This document shows positions 1-9,439 of a stretch of DNA of 64,000 nt, in pieces. The DNA comes from an uncultured Bacteroidia bacterium (GTDB lineage: Bacteria > Bacteroidota > Bacteroidia > Bacteroidales > UBA932). Every line of letters begins with the position of its first letter. Positions within the stretch are counted from its first letter, which is position 1. The position numbers and the translations under genes are program-made. The DNA lies in contig CACXPG010000009.1 of assembly GCA_902769525.1 (NCBI GenBank), positions 20,160 through 84,159 of the forward strand, in the 5' to 3' direction. The notes below the pieces were generated by a model. That model was given only the letters and a program-made list of their open reading frames with translations, was not told the DNA's origin and searched no databases.

Positions 1-261
1 TCTTCACAGTTCCGCACGGGCCTGAAAGTCATAGGAAACGGAGACGCTTCAGTCTCTAACGCCATAATGGAATGCGTGGCCAATACCGGAGCAAGCATCA
101 GAGCTTTCAGGATCAGCGAAAGGCAGAAGAACAAACTGGAATTCGTGGCCGAAATGGAACTGTCCGTAGGCAACAAGGCCCATCTGGACAAAGTTGTCTC
201 CGCCCTGAAAAAGCTCCGCGAAGTGACAAATGTCCTCCGCACCTCGGAACGCAAAAGGTAG
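1..261 (+). CDS. C-terminal fragment ending in an ACT-like domain
   Basis: The frame is open from base 1 and stops with TAG at 259-261; the start lies outside the window. The visible 86 residues alternate strands and helices as in ACT domains: a strand around LKVIGNG, a helix around NAIMECVANTGASIRA, a strand around FVAEMELSV, and a last helix plus strand around LDKVVSALKKLREVTNVLR. This resembles the C-terminal ACT domain of RelA/SpoT (p)ppGpp enzymes, where a comparable ending follows a TGS and helical region, but the usual GLL segment of that domain is not obvious. An MgtC-type C-terminal domain is the other possibility. The family call is an inference; that it is the end of a real gene is well supported by the open frame and the abutting convergent gene, whose stop follows without a gap. 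Confidence 0.6.
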   Translation, partial: SSQFRTGLKVIGNGDASVSNAIMECVANTGASIRAFRISERQKNKLEFVAEMELSVGNKAHLDKVVSALKKLREVTNVLRTSERKR

Positions 262-1107
262 TTATTCTACACGGACAGTATTGAAGTCCTCTCCCTTGAA
301 CAGGACGGTAAAAATAGGCCTGTGGTCGGAAGCCACGCTCTCGGGCTGCACCCAGGAAGCTACACCTGTCTTCCCCTTCTCCAGCCTCTTGAGAAGCTTG
401 CCTCCTTCGCCTCCCTTATAGACCATAATGTAGTCCAGCGTACGGTCCGGCCTGTCAGAAGGAAAAGTATGGAACTGATATGAAGACAGGATGCCGAAAT
501 TGTCAGCGAGTATTCTCATTTCCAAAGATTTGGGAGTCAAGTTGAAATCCCCTGCAATATAGAAAGGCTTGTCGTTCAGGCGGACGAATGTCCTTGCCGT
601 TTCCGCAATGATGCGGCAGGCCTCTACCCTTGAAGCCGAGTCAAGAGAAAGGTGAAGTGAACAGAAATAAAAATCATCAAACTCAGCGATGATCATAACC
701 CGTGGCTCTTCTGTTCCGGGCAGCGGAAGTGATGACACATCTAGAGGTTTTTTCTTTGACAGGATGGCGTTGCCGTACTGTCCTCCGCCAAAATTCATCG
801 CCGAGGCGAAAAAGGCATGGTAGCCTCCTGCAAGTTTTGCTATCTCTTCTGGAGAATCCACTCCGCCAATCCTTTCTGTCCCCTTGTCAACTTCCTGAAG
901 GGCAACTACATCTGGCTCTACTATCGATATCTCATGGGCAATTCTGGAAAAATCCACCTTGCGGTCCATACCCGCCCCGTGACGGATATTGTAACTCATT
1001 ATAGACAGAATATGGTTTTCGCTATTCTGGCTGACTATCTTGATTTTCTGGGAAAAGCCCATACTGCAGAAAAGCAAGGCACAGGCTATGAACAATAACT
1101 TTTTCAT
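262..1107 (-). CDS. Exported endonuclease/exonuclease/phosphatase family protein
   Basis: 281 residues. Residues 1-19 form a signal peptide ending near GFSQ, so the protein is exported. The rest has the metal-dependent EEP (DNase I/inositol phosphatase-like) signature in order: SYN at 38-40, LQEVD at 70-74 (catalytic Glu), LHLSLD near 152, AGDFNLTP at 185-192 and SDHRP at 260-264 (catalytic Asp-His pair). All expected catalytic positions are present, so a Mg-dependent phosphodiesterase or phosphatase activity is likely. The substrate cannot be read from sequence; exported members in Bacteroidota are usually annotated only as EEP family. It lies 44 nt downstream of uvrA on the same strand; a -7-like box in that gap (minus strand TATATTTG, 1124-1131) suggests it can be transcribed on its own. 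Confidence 0.9.
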   Translation of the reverse strand: MKKLLFIACALLFCSMGFSQKIKIVSQNSENHILSIMSYNIRHGAGMDRKVDFSRIAHEISIVEPDVVALQEVDKGTERIGGVDSPEEIAKLAGGYHAFFASAMNFGGGQYGNAILSKKKPLDVSSLPLPGTEEPRVMIIAEFDDFYFCSLHLSLDSASRVEACRIIAETARTFVRLNDKPFYIAGDFNLTPKSLEMRILADNFGILSSYQFHTFPSDRPDRTLDYIMVYKGGEGGKLLKRLEKGKTGVASWVQPESVASDHRPIFTVLFKGEDFNTVRVE

Positions 1108-1151
1108 AACAACCGGTTTTCTACAAATATAATGAATCTTTCGGAACCCGA

Positions 1152-3920
1152 CTACAGATAAGGAACCCAGCGAGGATCCTGTGAGAGAAGGTCAGGAGTG
1201 CCGGTAAAGACTACCTCTCCGCCCTTGTCGCCGCTGTCGGGACCAAGGTCTATCACCCAGTCAGCCGCCTTTATTACATCCGTGTTGTGCTCGACCACAA
1301 TAATCGTGTTGCCTGCATCCACAAGGGCGTTGAAGGCATCCAGAAGTTTCTTCACATCGTTGAAATGCAGGCCGGTTGTCGGCTCGTCGAAGATGAACAC
1401 CTTGCCCTGGTTTCCCGAGTTCAGGTCTTTGGAGAGGAACTGGGCAAGCATCACTCTCTGGCTCTCGCCGCCGCTGAGAGTGCTGCAGCTCTGGCCGAGC
1501 TTGACATACCCCAGGCCAACCCGCTGAAGTATTCCAAGGCCTTCCGCCACTTTCTTTGCCGCAGCCTCCTTCTGGCTGGAGAAGAATTCTATGGCGGCGT
1601 CCACACTCATGTCCAGCACCTGGTCTATGTTCTTGCCGTGGTATCTGACTTCCAGAATATCCTGCTTGAAACGGTGGCCGTGGCATTCCTCGCAGACCAT
1701 CTTGACGTCTGCCATAAACTGCATAGGCACAGTGATGTAGCCTTCTCCAAGGCAAATTGGGCATCTACCGCCGTCTATGTTGAAGGAGAAGAACGAGTTT
1801 GTATAGCCGTTCATCTTGGCATACGGCTGGTCAGAAAAGAGTTTTCTTATGTCGTCGTAGATCTTCAGGTACGTAACCGGGTTGGAGCGGGCCGTCTTGC
1901 CCATAGGATTCTGGTCTACATACTCCACGCCCGAGATTTTGGAAAGGTCGCCTGAGAGTTTCCTGAACGCGCCCGGAGCCTGGGCGCTTACTATCTGGAA
2001 ATGACGGCACAGGGCCGGATAGAGAATGTCTCCCACAAGAGATGACTTGCCGGAACCTGAAACGCCTGAAACCACGGTGAAAGCGTTGAGAGGAAAATCT
2101 ACGGTTATGTCTTTCAGATTGTGCTCCATAGCACCCTCCACGGTTATCTTCCGCGACCAGCGGCGAGGCTTGTGGCCCGTATCCACCTTTCGCCTTCCGT
2201 TTATGTAGTCCAGCGTGAGAGAGCCCCTGAAATTCTTGCCCTGAGCGGCGTTTCCCTCAAACACCACCTCTCCGCCGAACGCCCCGGCCAAAGGCCCTAT
2301 ATCTATCAGGTGGTCAGCCGCCTGGATTATGTCTCTGTCGTGCTCTACTACAACAATTGTATTGCCCAGATCGCGGAGTTTGCGCATCACGTTTATCAGC
2401 CTCTGGGTGTCTCTCGGATGAAGGCCTATGCTCGGCTCGTCGAGAATATACAGAGAACCGGCAAGACTGCTGCCAAGAGAGCTGACCAGGTTGATTCTCT
2501 GGCTCTCTCCACCGCTCAAGGTGTTGGAATGGCGGCTTAGAGTCAGATAACCAAGGCCAACATCTTCTATATACTCCAGCCTCTGGGTAATCTCCTTGAG
2601 GGCACGTTCCCCTATCTGTTTCTGGTACTTGCTGAGTTTCAGCGTCCTGAAAAACTTCAAAAGAGAACTCACGTCCATATCCAGAAGCTCACCGATGCTC
2701 TTTCCGCCTATCTTCACATAGCCGGTCTCCTTCTTGAGCCTCGTGCCGCCGCAGGCGCGGCATACAGATCTTCCGCTGTAACGCGAAAGCATATATCTGA
2801 ACTGTATCTTGTACTTTTTTGTCTCCACCCAGGCGAAGAAATCGTTGATGCCTGTAAAGTAGCTGTTCCCGTTCCACAGCAGGTCTTTCTGGGCCTGGGT
2901 AAGCTGAGCGTAAGGGCGATGGACCGGAAAGTCAAACTTGTAGGCGTTGTCTATGAGCTGTTCCTTGTACCAGCTCATCAGCTTGCCCCTCCACGGAGCG
3001 ATGGCATCCTCGTACACGCTTAGGGAAGCGTTAGGTATTACCAGTTTCTCGTCTATTCCTATCATGCTGCCGAAGCCGCCGCACACAGGGCAGGCGCCCA
3101 GTGGATTGTTGAACGAGAACATAGCTTCGCTCGGCTCCTCGAAAACCATTCCGTCCGCCTCGAAAATGTTCGAGAAAGGCCTAAACAGAATCTGGTCTGA
3201 CTGGCTGTAGCCCAATACCATACGGCCTTCTCCCAGAGAAAACGCGGTCTCGGCCGAACTGCGGACTTCGGACATGTCTTCAGAGCCGTCGTGAATAAGC
3301 CTGGAAACTACAACAAACAGTTCATCCGTCTTTCTGCCCTCTGTAAGGAACTGGTCTATCTTCTTGACCTTTCCTTCTTCCAGGAGTCTTGTGAAGCCCT
3401 GCTGCTTGAGGTCAATCAGCCTCTCAACGAGATGCTTTTCGTCCTCAACGATTTTCACGAGTACATAAACCGCGGTGCCTTCTTTCAGGGAACTGATAAA
3501 ACCGGAGACATCTTCCACTGTCTCTTTCTTGACCTCGCACCCGCTTAACGGAGAATACGTCACCCCTATTTTGGTATAGAGAATCCTCAGATAGTCATAG
3601 ATTTCTGTGCTCGTTCCCACTGTCGAGCGAGGGTTGCGGCTGCTGGTCCTCTGCTGGATGGCAATTGCCGGCGGTATGCCTTCTATCTTGTCCACATCCG
3701 GCTTAGACATTCTGCCAAGAAACTGGCGGGCGAAAGACGAAAGGCTCTCCGCAAACCTCCTCTGCCCCTCGGCATAGAGAGTGTCAAAGGCCAGGGAGCT
3801 CTTGCCGCTGCCGCTGACTCCGGTAACCACGCACAGTTTGCCGCGCGGTATCTTCAACGAGATGTTTTTCAAGTTGTTGACCCGTGCGCCAGTAATCGTG
3901 ATATATTCCTGGTCAGCCAT
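1152..3920 (-). CDS. uvrA: Excinuclease ABC subunit A
   Basis: 922 residues, the damage-recognition ATPase of nucleotide excision repair that loads UvrB. Two ABC modules are visible: Walker [10 protein letters not shown] near residues 34-42 and again near 620, and two LSGGESQR signatures. The C-terminal zinc module is intact (CPIC near 720 and CEEC near 745), as is the CRACGGTRL segment. The first zinc module is reduced: only the CPVC pair near residue 278 remains, and the usual upstream CxxC pair is replaced by an acidic stretch. Just after the first Walker A region, the segment reading [17 protein letters not shown] also differs from the enterobacterial form but fits what I know of Bacteroidota UvrA. 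It starts 12 nt after the prfA stop and is probably cotranscribed with it. Confidence 0.97.
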   Translation of the reverse strand: MADQEYITITGARVNNLKNISLKIPRGKLCVVTGVSGSGKSSLAFDTLYAEGQRRFAESLSSFARQFLGRMSKPDVDKIEGIPPAIAIQQRTSSRNPRSTVGTSTEIYDYLRILYTKIGVTYSPLSGCEVKKETVEDVSGFISSLKEGTAVYVLVKIVEDEKHLVERLIDLKQQGFTRLLEEGKVKKIDQFLTEGRKTDELFVVVSRLIHDGSEDMSEVRSSAETAFSLGEGRMVLGYSQSDQILFRPFSNIFEADGMVFEEPSEAMFSFNNPLGACPVCGGFGSMIGIDEKLVIPNASLSVYEDAIAPWRGKLMSWYKEQLIDNAYKFDFPVHRPYAQLTQAQKDLLWNGNSYFTGINDFFAWVETKKYKIQFRYMLSRYSGRSVCRACGGTRLKKETGYVKIGGKSIGELLDMDVSSLLKFFRTLKLSKYQKQIGERALKEITQRLEYIEDVGLGYLTLSRHSNTLSGGESQRINLVSSLGSSLAGSLYILDEPSIGLHPRDTQRLINVMRKLRDLGNTIVVVEHDRDIIQAADHLIDIGPLAGAFGGEVVFEGNAAQGKNFRGSLTLDYINGRRKVDTGHKPRRWSRKITVEGAMEHNLKDITVDFPLNAFTVVSGVSGSGKSSLVGDILYPALCRHFQIVSAQAPGAFRKLSGDLSKISGVEYVDQNPMGKTARSNPVTYLKIYDDIRKLFSDQPYAKMNGYTNSFFSFNIDGGRCPICLGEGYITVPMQFMADVKMVCEECHGHRFKQDILEVRYHGKNIDQVLDMSVDAAIEFFSSQKEAAAKKVAEGLGILQRVGLGYVKLGQSCSTLSGGESQRVMLAQFLSKDLNSGNQGKVFIFDEPTTGLHFNDVKKLLDAFNALVDAGNTIIVVEHNTDVIKAADWVIDLGPDSGDKGGEVVFTGTPDLLSQDPRWVPYL

Positions 3921-3932
3921 TATGTGAGAGTG

Positions 3933-5021
3933 TTATTCTGCTTCCTTGAGCCTTTCTGCGTTCTCGGCGATCTGAAGCTGGTCTATAACCTCCTGGATTT
4001 CTCCGTCCATAAAGACAGGAAGATTGTGGGTGGACCAGTTGATGCGATGGTCGGTCACGCGGCTCTGTGGATAATTGTAGGTACGGATCTTGGCACTTCT
4101 GTCTCCGGTTGAAACCATAGTCTTTCTCTTGGAAGACAGGTTGTCCAGATACTTCTGGTACTCCATGTTGTAGAGCCTGGTACGAAGCTCGTTCATGGCC
4201 TTTTCCAGGTTCTTCAGCTGGTTTCTCTCGTCCTGGCACTGAACTACGATTCCGGTCGGGATATGTGTCAGTCGTATAGCGGAATAAGTGGTGTTAACAC
4301 CCTGTCCGCCAGGACCGGATGCGCAGAATATGTCTTTGCGGATGTCTTTTTCGTTGATCTCAACGTCAAACTCGCCTGCTTCCGGAAGCACCACTACAGA
4401 TGCGGCGGAAGTATGCAGACGGCCCTGCGTCTCGGTCTGCGGAACTCTCTGTACACGGTGAACGCCACTCTCGTATTTGAGAAGGCCGTAAACCCCTTCG
4501 CCAGAGACGGTGCAGATGATTTCCTTGTAGCCGCCGGCTGTTCCCGGAGTCTGGGAAGTCACCTCCAGCTTCCAGCCTTTGCGCTCTATGTACTTGGAAT
4601 ACATGCGGAAGAGGTCTCCGGCAAAAATAGCCGCCTCGTCTCCGCCAGTGCCGCCGCGGATTTCCATAATGGCGTTCTTGCCGTCTTCCGGGTCGGCCGG
4701 AATCAGCAGAAGCTTGATTTCCTCCTCCATCTTAGGAAGAGCCTCTTCCAGAGAAGCCATCTCCTCTCTGGCCATCTCCCTGAGTTCTTCGTCCTTTTCG
4801 TTTACTATCAGGTCTTTGGCAGCGTCATAGTCCTCAATCATCTTCCTGTACTTGGCACCAGCCTTTACAATAGGCTCGAGTTCCTTGTAGTCCTTGTTCA
4901 GCTGCACATACTTTTTCATGTCAGCCATAGACTCAGGATCAGAAAGCTGTGCCTGAATCTGGTCGAGCTTGATTTTAAGACCGTCTATCTTTTCCAGCAG
5001 GGTATTGTTGTTGTCACTCAT
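3933..5021 (-). CDS. prfA: Peptide chain release factor 1
   Basis: 362 residues from the ATG at 5019-5021; an upstream in-frame start would add 25 residues that overlap the preceding gene and do not look like RF1. It terminates translation at UAA and UAG. The GGQ motif (SGPGGQGVN) is near residue 238 and the anticodon-mimicking P-x-T is present as PQT in RVPQTETQGRLHTSA near residue 193, which separates it from RF2 (SPF). The N-terminal helical domain is acidic and coiled. The gene sits 11 nt downstream of the acetyltransferase-like gene and 12 nt upstream of uvrA, in a long same-strand run. Confidence 0.96.
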   Translation of the reverse strand: MSDNNNTLLEKIDGLKIKLDQIQAQLSDPESMADMKKYVQLNKDYKELEPIVKAGAKYRKMIEDYDAAKDLIVNEKDEELREMAREEMASLEEALPKMEEEIKLLLIPADPEDGKNAIMEIRGGTGGDEAAIFAGDLFRMYSKYIERKGWKLEVTSQTPGTAGGYKEIICTVSGEGVYGLLKYESGVHRVQRVPQTETQGRLHTSAASVVVLPEAGEFDVEINEKDIRKDIFCASGPGGQGVNTTYSAIRLTHIPTGIVVQCQDERNQLKNLEKAMNELRTRLYNMEYQKYLDNLSSKRKTMVSTGDRSAKIRTYNYPQSRVTDHRINWSTHNLPVFMDGEIQEVIDQLQIAENAERLKEAE

Positions 5022-5032
5022 AATCTTTTCTT

Positions 5033-6166
5033 TTAACGGATTTTGCGGATCCAGCACCGCCTTCTCATATAAAACTCCTTCTTGTAGCTGTCCCAAACCT
5101 TGATAGCCGCTATATTAGTGTCTATCTGAGGATTGGATATGGCAGTCTTGATCTTCATCTTGTAGTAGCTGGTCTCCAGCTTGGTGTGGAAAATGGCCGA
5201 AAGACCCTTGGAATGCCACTCTGGAGCAGAGCCCAGGAGCATCAGGTCCACTTTCTTGTATCTCCAGAAAGCCAGCAGTATAAACAGCCATCCTATCGGG
5301 AAAAGCTTGCCCCTGGCCCTCTTGAAAGCTCTCGAGAGAGAAGGCATACTCACACCGAAGGCTGCCAGATTGCCGTCCTTGTCCAGAACCATGCAGGTCA
5401 GCCCTTCTTTCAGATACTTGAAATAGTGGTTGCCCATTTCCTTCTGCTCGTCTTCAGTGAGCGGAATGAAATTGTGCACGGCCTTGAAAGACTCGTTGTA
5501 TATCTCGAAGAACTGGCTCAGCAGTTTCTCTTTCAGGACAGGGTCTCTCTTCACATCGCGGATCTTCAGAACCTGGAGGCCGTATTTTTCCACCAGCAGC
5601 TTCGCTATTCGCCCGAGCTTTTCCGGAACACCCAGAGTGGCGTCCATCTCGTACTGAATCCAGTCGCACTCCTTCTCGAACCCCATCTGCTGCATATAAT
5701 CCACATAGTAAGGATAATTGTACAGGCAGTTAACCTGAGGCTCCTTGTCAAAACCTTCTACCAGCATTCCCTGCCTTCCAAGAGTGTTGTAAGCCAGCGG
5801 GCCGTGGATTTCAGTCATGCCCTCTGCCTTGCCCCACTTTTCTACAGCGTCTATAAGCGCCTGGGCAATCGCCGGGTCTTCCTTGAAATCGAACCACCCG
5901 AACCTAACTCGGCTAAGGTTGTAGTACTCGTTGTAGCGGGGGTTTATTATGCCCTGCACCCTTCCGACTACCTTTCCCCTGTCGTCATAAGCCAGAAACA
6001 GCTTCCGCTTGCAATACTTGAGCGCAGGATCGTCTGTCAGAGAATGCCTTTGGTCTGAGTTCAAAGTAGGAACATAGTACCTGCACTTTCTGTAAAGACG
6101 GTTCTGGAACTTGTAGAACTGCCGCAGCTGCCTGTCTGTAGTGACTTCCTTAACTGTAATTGCCAT
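5033..6166 (-). CDS. GNAT-like protein of about 377 residues
   Basis: 377 residues, no signal peptide. The N-terminal half resembles a conserved bacterial family usually annotated as N-acetyltransferase or hypothetical: basic FQNRLYRKCRYYVP start, then LAYDDRGKVVGRVQGIINPRYNEY, a GNAT-like strand pair, and EIHGPLAYNTLGRQGMLVEGF. The C-terminal part contains a second GNAT-like fold with LTCMVLDKDGNLAAFGVSMPSLSRAF and a hydrophobic stretch near 290-305. Substrate unknown. It lies 35 nt downstream of tcdA and 11 nt upstream of prfA on the same strand. The family resemblance is clear to me, the enzymatic activity is inferred only. Confidence 0.75.
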   Translation of the reverse strand: MAITVKEVTTDRQLRQFYKFQNRLYRKCRYYVPTLNSDQRHSLTDDPALKYCKRKLFLAYDDRGKVVGRVQGIINPRYNEYYNLSRVRFGWFDFKEDPAIAQALIDAVEKWGKAEGMTEIHGPLAYNTLGRQGMLVEGFDKEPQVNCLYNYPYYVDYMQQMGFEKECDWIQYEMDATLGVPEKLGRIAKLLVEKYGLQVLKIRDVKRDPVLKEKLLSQFFEIYNESFKAVHNFIPLTEDEQKEMGNHYFKYLKEGLTCMVLDKDGNLAAFGVSMPSLSRAFKRARGKLFPIGWLFILLAFWRYKKVDLMLLGSAPEWHSKGLSAIFHTKLETSYYKMKIKTAISNPQIDTNIAAIKVWDSYKKEFYMRRRCWIRKIR

Positions 6167-6201
6167 AAACTGTAAAATTGCAGAGCCTGCAAATTTAACA
6201 A

Positions 6202-6942
6202 TTATCCCTCAAGGTTCAAAATATGAGTGACTGCGGCCTGAGCGCATACGCAGCCGAACACTGCCGGAAGATAAGATATTGTGCCGGCTCTGGACTTGTG
6301 GTTGCGCTCCTCGAAAGGAACTATGGCGTCTCTTTCCGGGAGCTCTTCTGAAAAGACCGCCTTGAAGCCTTTGCTCACGCCCACCTTGCGTAGACGCTTG
6401 CGGAGCATATATGCCAGAGGGCAGTTGAAAGACTTGCTTATGTCGGTGATCCTGACTTTTGTCGCGTCCCACTTGGCACCCGCTCCCATAGAACTCACAA
6501 GAGGAATCTTGTGGTCCAGACAGAATTTTATCAGGGCTATTTTCGGAGACATTGTGTCTATGGCATCCACGACATAGTCAACAAGCGGATTGCCTTCGCT
6601 GTCGGCCAGAGGAAGCACGGTGGAGATATTTTCCTCTGTCAGATACCCGTCGAAGCTCTCGACACTAAGCTCGGGATTGATGTCCAGCAGCCTCTGGCGC
6701 ATCACATCGGTCTTCTTCTTTCCCAGTGTGGAATCAAACGCGGCGATCTGGCGGTTTTTGTTGGTGACGGAATACACATCTGCATCGGCGACAAGAATCT
6801 TTCCCACTCCGGCCCTGACGATCATTTCAGCGGCCATAGCGCCCACTCCGCCAAGACCGATAACGGCCACCCTGGAGCGTGAAAGGCGCTCCATGCCTTC
6901 CGGCCCTGCCTGAAGCAATGTTCTCTCTTTCCAGTCTTCCAT
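6202..6942 (-). CDS. tcdA: tRNA threonylcarbamoyladenosine dehydratase (TcdA/CsdL-like)
   Basis: 246 residues of the E1-like ThiF/MoeB superfamily. The nucleotide-binding loop GLGGVG is at 29-34, followed by ADADVYSVTNKNRQ, in which Asp and Arg contact ATP, and DAIDTMSPKIALIKFC. The length and the KLGYMLRKRLRK-type basic segment after the ATP domain fit TcdA, which converts t6A to cyclic ct6A in ANN-decoding tRNAs, better than ThiF or MoeB, which are tied to thiamine or molybdopterin genes absent here. It lies in the minus-strand run between mazG (24 nt upstream) and the acetyltransferase-like gene. Confidence 0.88.
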   Translation of the reverse strand: MEDWKERTLLQAGPEGMERLSRSRVAVIGLGGVGAMAAEMIVRAGVGKILVADADVYSVTNKNRQIAAFDSTLGKKKTDVMRQRLLDINPELSVESFDGYLTEENISTVLPLADSEGNPLVDYVVDAIDTMSPKIALIKFCLDHKIPLVSSMGAGAKWDATKVRITDISKSFNCPLAYMLRKRLRKVGVSKGFKAVFSEELPERDAIVPFEERNHKSRAGTISYLPAVFGCVCAQAAVTHILNLEG

Positions 6943-6966
6943 ACTTCAAATATCAAAAAAAGGGAA

Positions 6967-7764
6967 TCAGAGTTCCCCTTTCTTTTCCAGTTGTTTTGCC
7001 TGGTCCCAGATTTTGTCCATCTCGGCCAGTGTCATATCTTTCAGCGATTTTCCCTGCTTAATCGTATGCTCTTCCAGATAGCCGAAACGGCGGCGGAATT
7101 TGGCGCAGGTGTTCTCCAGCGCCGTGTCCGGGTCGTAGCCGTAAAGCCTGGCGGCGTTGATTACCGAGAAAAGGAAATCGCCGAGTTCCTCCTCAGCATG
7201 CTTTCCTCCTTCGGGAAGAGCGTCGCGCAGTTCTCCCAGTTCTTCGGAAACCTTGTCCCACACGTCCTCTTTTTTCTCCCAGTCAAAACCTACGGCACGG
7301 GCCTTTTCCTGAATCCTGAACGCCTTGATCACGCTCGGGAGAGACTCCGGCACACCGCTCAAAACGGTCTTGTTGCCGTCCTTTTCCTTTGTCTTGAGCT
7401 GTTCCCAGTTGCCGATGACCTCCTCTGCGGATTTTACGGCAACCTCTCCATAGACATGGGGATGGCGGTATATCAGTTTATCGCACAAGCGGTTGCACAC
7501 GTCAGCAATATCGAACTGGTTCTGTTCCTTGCCAATCTTTGCATAGAACACAATGTGCAGCAGCAGATCTCCAAGCTCCTTGGAGATGTTGAACATATCT
7601 TTCTTGAGGATGGCGTCAGACAGTTCGTAAGTTTCCTCGATAGTCTGCGGACGGAGGCTTTCCAGCGTCTGCTTATGGTCCCACGGACACTTCTGTCTAA
7701 GCGTGTCCATAACGTCCAGCAGCCTTTCAAAGGCCGCCAGCTCTCTTTCTCTTTTTGTCTCCAT
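6967..7764 (-). CDS. mazG: Nucleoside triphosphate pyrophosphohydrolase MazG
   Basis: 265 residues, the length of the two-domain MazG that hydrolyses NTPs to NMP and pyrophosphate and cleans up non-canonical nucleotides. The N-terminal MazG box is plain: CPWDHKQTLESLRPQTIEETYEL, with the metal-binding Glu pair at 43-44, and the LGDLLLHIVFYAKIG helix. The second MazG-like repeat carries EELGDFLFSVINAARL near residue 190. It is 16 nt downstream of the FKBP-like lipoprotein gene and 24 nt upstream of tcdA, all on the minus strand. Confidence 0.95.
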   Translation of the reverse strand: METKRERELAAFERLLDVMDTLRQKCPWDHKQTLESLRPQTIEETYELSDAILKKDMFNISKELGDLLLHIVFYAKIGKEQNQFDIADVCNRLCDKLIYRHPHVYGEVAVKSAEEVIGNWEQLKTKEKDGNKTVLSGVPESLPSVIKAFRIQEKARAVGFDWEKKEDVWDKVSEELGELRDALPEGGKHAEEELGDFLFSVINAARLYGYDPDTALENTCAKFRRRFGYLEEHTIKQGKSLKDMTLAEMDKIWDQAKQLEKKGEL

Positions 7765-7780
7765 CTTATTGAAAAAACAG

Positions 7781-8869
7781 CTATTTCTTCTTGGTCGGAG
7801 GGAACTTGGTGTCAGCAGGATGAGCTACCCACAGATCAAATCTGAGCATAGCGTATTCCGGAACTCCGGAACCTGATGACATGTTTCCGGCCGAACCATA
7901 TCCAAGACCTGACATGAAGAAAGCGGTCGCCTTGTCTGCATAGGTCATGTCCTTGACCGCGTGGGCGAAACCGATAATAATTGAAGAACTGCCGCCTGGA
8001 CCAATCGTAGGGTCGGTGCTGGCTGTCCCGGAACCATAGTTGGCCATAGCTTGATAGGTCTCGCCGATAGTCACGCTCAAAGGAGTGTAATCCTTGCTGG
8101 AATCGTAGATCTTGTACTTGCGGGCTGTATCCGGGATGTTGGTGTCAAAGACATAGCCGTCCAGAAGACGCCCTACATACCATACGCCTACAGAAGTCTC
8201 CGCCTTGACTGTATCGGCGGCAGGAATTCCTGACGGATGAGTATAGTTACGGAAGTAGTAGCCGTATGAGGTAGAATCCACCTTAGGGCTGAATCTAAGC
8301 CTGGAATAGCTCTCCAGAGAATCTATCTGGAATTTTTCCACATCGTCTATCACGATACCTGCCTTGATCTCGTAAAGCATGTTGACAGTGGACTGCTGCC
8401 CTGAGGATGAGTAGGTAGTATTCTTTGCTCCTGATGTCGTCAGCCAAGGCGGTATGATTGCCAACGCGCTGCCGCCTTTGCCCAGCTTGGAAAGAAGCTC
8501 TTTCATTCCTAAAGTGGAAGTGCTATTGAGAATGAAAAGAGACGGGCCATAATAAATAGACGGGCTATAAGTTCCCAGCATTCTTGCTTTTACGGAATCT
8601 GTTGTGCTCTGGCAAGTGCCCGACAGGTCGTAAGTGCTATAATGGATATAGATGCCGTCATTGGTGCCAGGCTTCTTGTCAGCTCCCGGATTCAGGCTTA
8701 TGATAGTCAGGCCTGACTGGAGTTTCTGGGCTTCCGGATGATTGGCCTCTATGTAGGCGTCGAGAATTTTTTCCTGAAGCTCTTTTGCTGTGGGTTCCTT
8801 TTCCTCGGCACAGCTGGACAATGCCGCAATAGCCAGAGAAAACAGCGCTAATTTGAATTTTATGCTCAT
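7781..8869 (-). CDS. Lipoprotein with two FKBP-like domains
   Basis: 362 residues. A lipoprotein signal ends in LSSC with Cys20 as the lipidation site. Two regions resemble FKBP-type prolyl isomerases: residues about 70-190, with GMKELLSKLGKGGSALAIIP where FKBPs have the helix and I/V-P strand, and about 215-355, with YVGRLLDGYVFDTN, FFMSGLGYGSAG and YAMLRFDLWV. The second domain keeps the VFD motif and the GYG loop; the first keeps little of the active site. Such proteins in Bacteroidota are envelope chaperone-like lipoproteins (GldI relatives), role not established here. It follows a smaller FKBP-like lipoprotein gene by 18 nt. Confidence 0.8.
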   Translation of the reverse strand: MSIKFKLALFSLAIAALSSCAEEKEPTAKELQEKILDAYIEANHPEAQKLQSGLTIISLNPGADKKPGTNDGIYIHYSTYDLSGTCQSTTDSVKARMLGTYSPSIYYGPSLFILNSTSTLGMKELLSKLGKGGSALAIIPPWLTTSGAKNTTYSSSGQQSTVNMLYEIKAGIVIDDVEKFQIDSLESYSRLRFSPKVDSTSYGYYFRNYTHPSGIPAADTVKAETSVGVWYVGRLLDGYVFDTNIPDTARKYKIYDSSKDYTPLSVTIGETYQAMANYGSGTASTDPTIGPGGSSSIIIGFAHAVKDMTYADKATAFFMSGLGYGSAGNMSSGSGVPEYAMLRFDLWVAHPADTKFPPTKKK

Positions 8870-8887
8870 AAAAAAACTTTATTCTTC

Positions 8888-9400
8888 TTACTTCAATATC
8901 TTGTCAATGGTCAACTCGAAAAACAGAGGGGTCAACTTCGGAAGATTGGCTATAATCTGGTTTCCGTAACCGTATCTTGCAGAGAACACAATGTAGCAGC
9001 GTTCTCCTTCCTTCACGCCTTCAAGCCCAAGGGACAGTCCCTTAAGCAGTGCAGACGATCCGTATTTGATCCCTATAGGCTTCCCGTCAGTCACAAAACC
9101 TGCCTCCTCTGCCACTTCCTTGTCATTGGTGTAGAACAGCCCGCCCTTGCCGTTGCTGAACACGTAGCCGCTGTAGTGGAAGTAGAGAGAGTCTCCCTTC
9201 TGGAGCTCGCTGCCGCTTCCTTCATCTACGACCACCCTGACAACGCCCGAGTTGAGTACAACCCTGTACTCTGAACCAACGGAATTAGCCCAGGCGTCTA
9301 TCCTTGACTCCTGGTCAGCGTATGTGTTCTTGCGGTCTTCCTTGTCACAACCGATGGCAAAAACCACTGCAAGACATATTATAAACAGGTTTCTGACCAT
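8888..9400 (-). CDS. FKBP-type peptidyl-prolyl isomerase-like lipoprotein
   Basis: 170 residues with a lipoprotein signal (AIGC, Cys18). The domain from about residue 50 to the end follows the FKBP pattern: LQKGDSLYFHYSGYVFSNG, GLKGLSLGLEGVKEGERCYIVF-type core, ARYGYGNQ and a final FFELTIDKIL strand. The usual VFDSS motif reads LFYTN, and the Trp that floors the FKBP pocket is Leu, so isomerase activity may be weak or absent. It sits between nrnA (39 nt upstream) and the two-domain FKBP-like lipoprotein. A chaperone or scaffold role at the outer membrane is inferred from family and location. Confidence 0.85.
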   Translation of the reverse strand: MVRNLFIICLAVVFAIGCDKEDRKNTYADQESRIDAWANSVGSEYRVVLNSGVVRVVVDEGSGSELQKGDSLYFHYSGYVFSNGKGGLFYTNDKEVAEEAGFVTDGKPIGIKYGSSALLKGLSLGLEGVKEGERCYIVFSARYGYGNQIIANLPKLTPLFFELTIDKILK

Positions 9401-9439
9401 ATCAAACCATTATCAAAAGCTGTGCCGCGCTCTTTGGCG

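Noticed and set aside
4263..5036. Long plus-strand open frame inside prfA
   Set aside because: It mirrors a confirmed gene on the other strand and has no recognisable motif; G+C and codon bias leave such frames open by chance.
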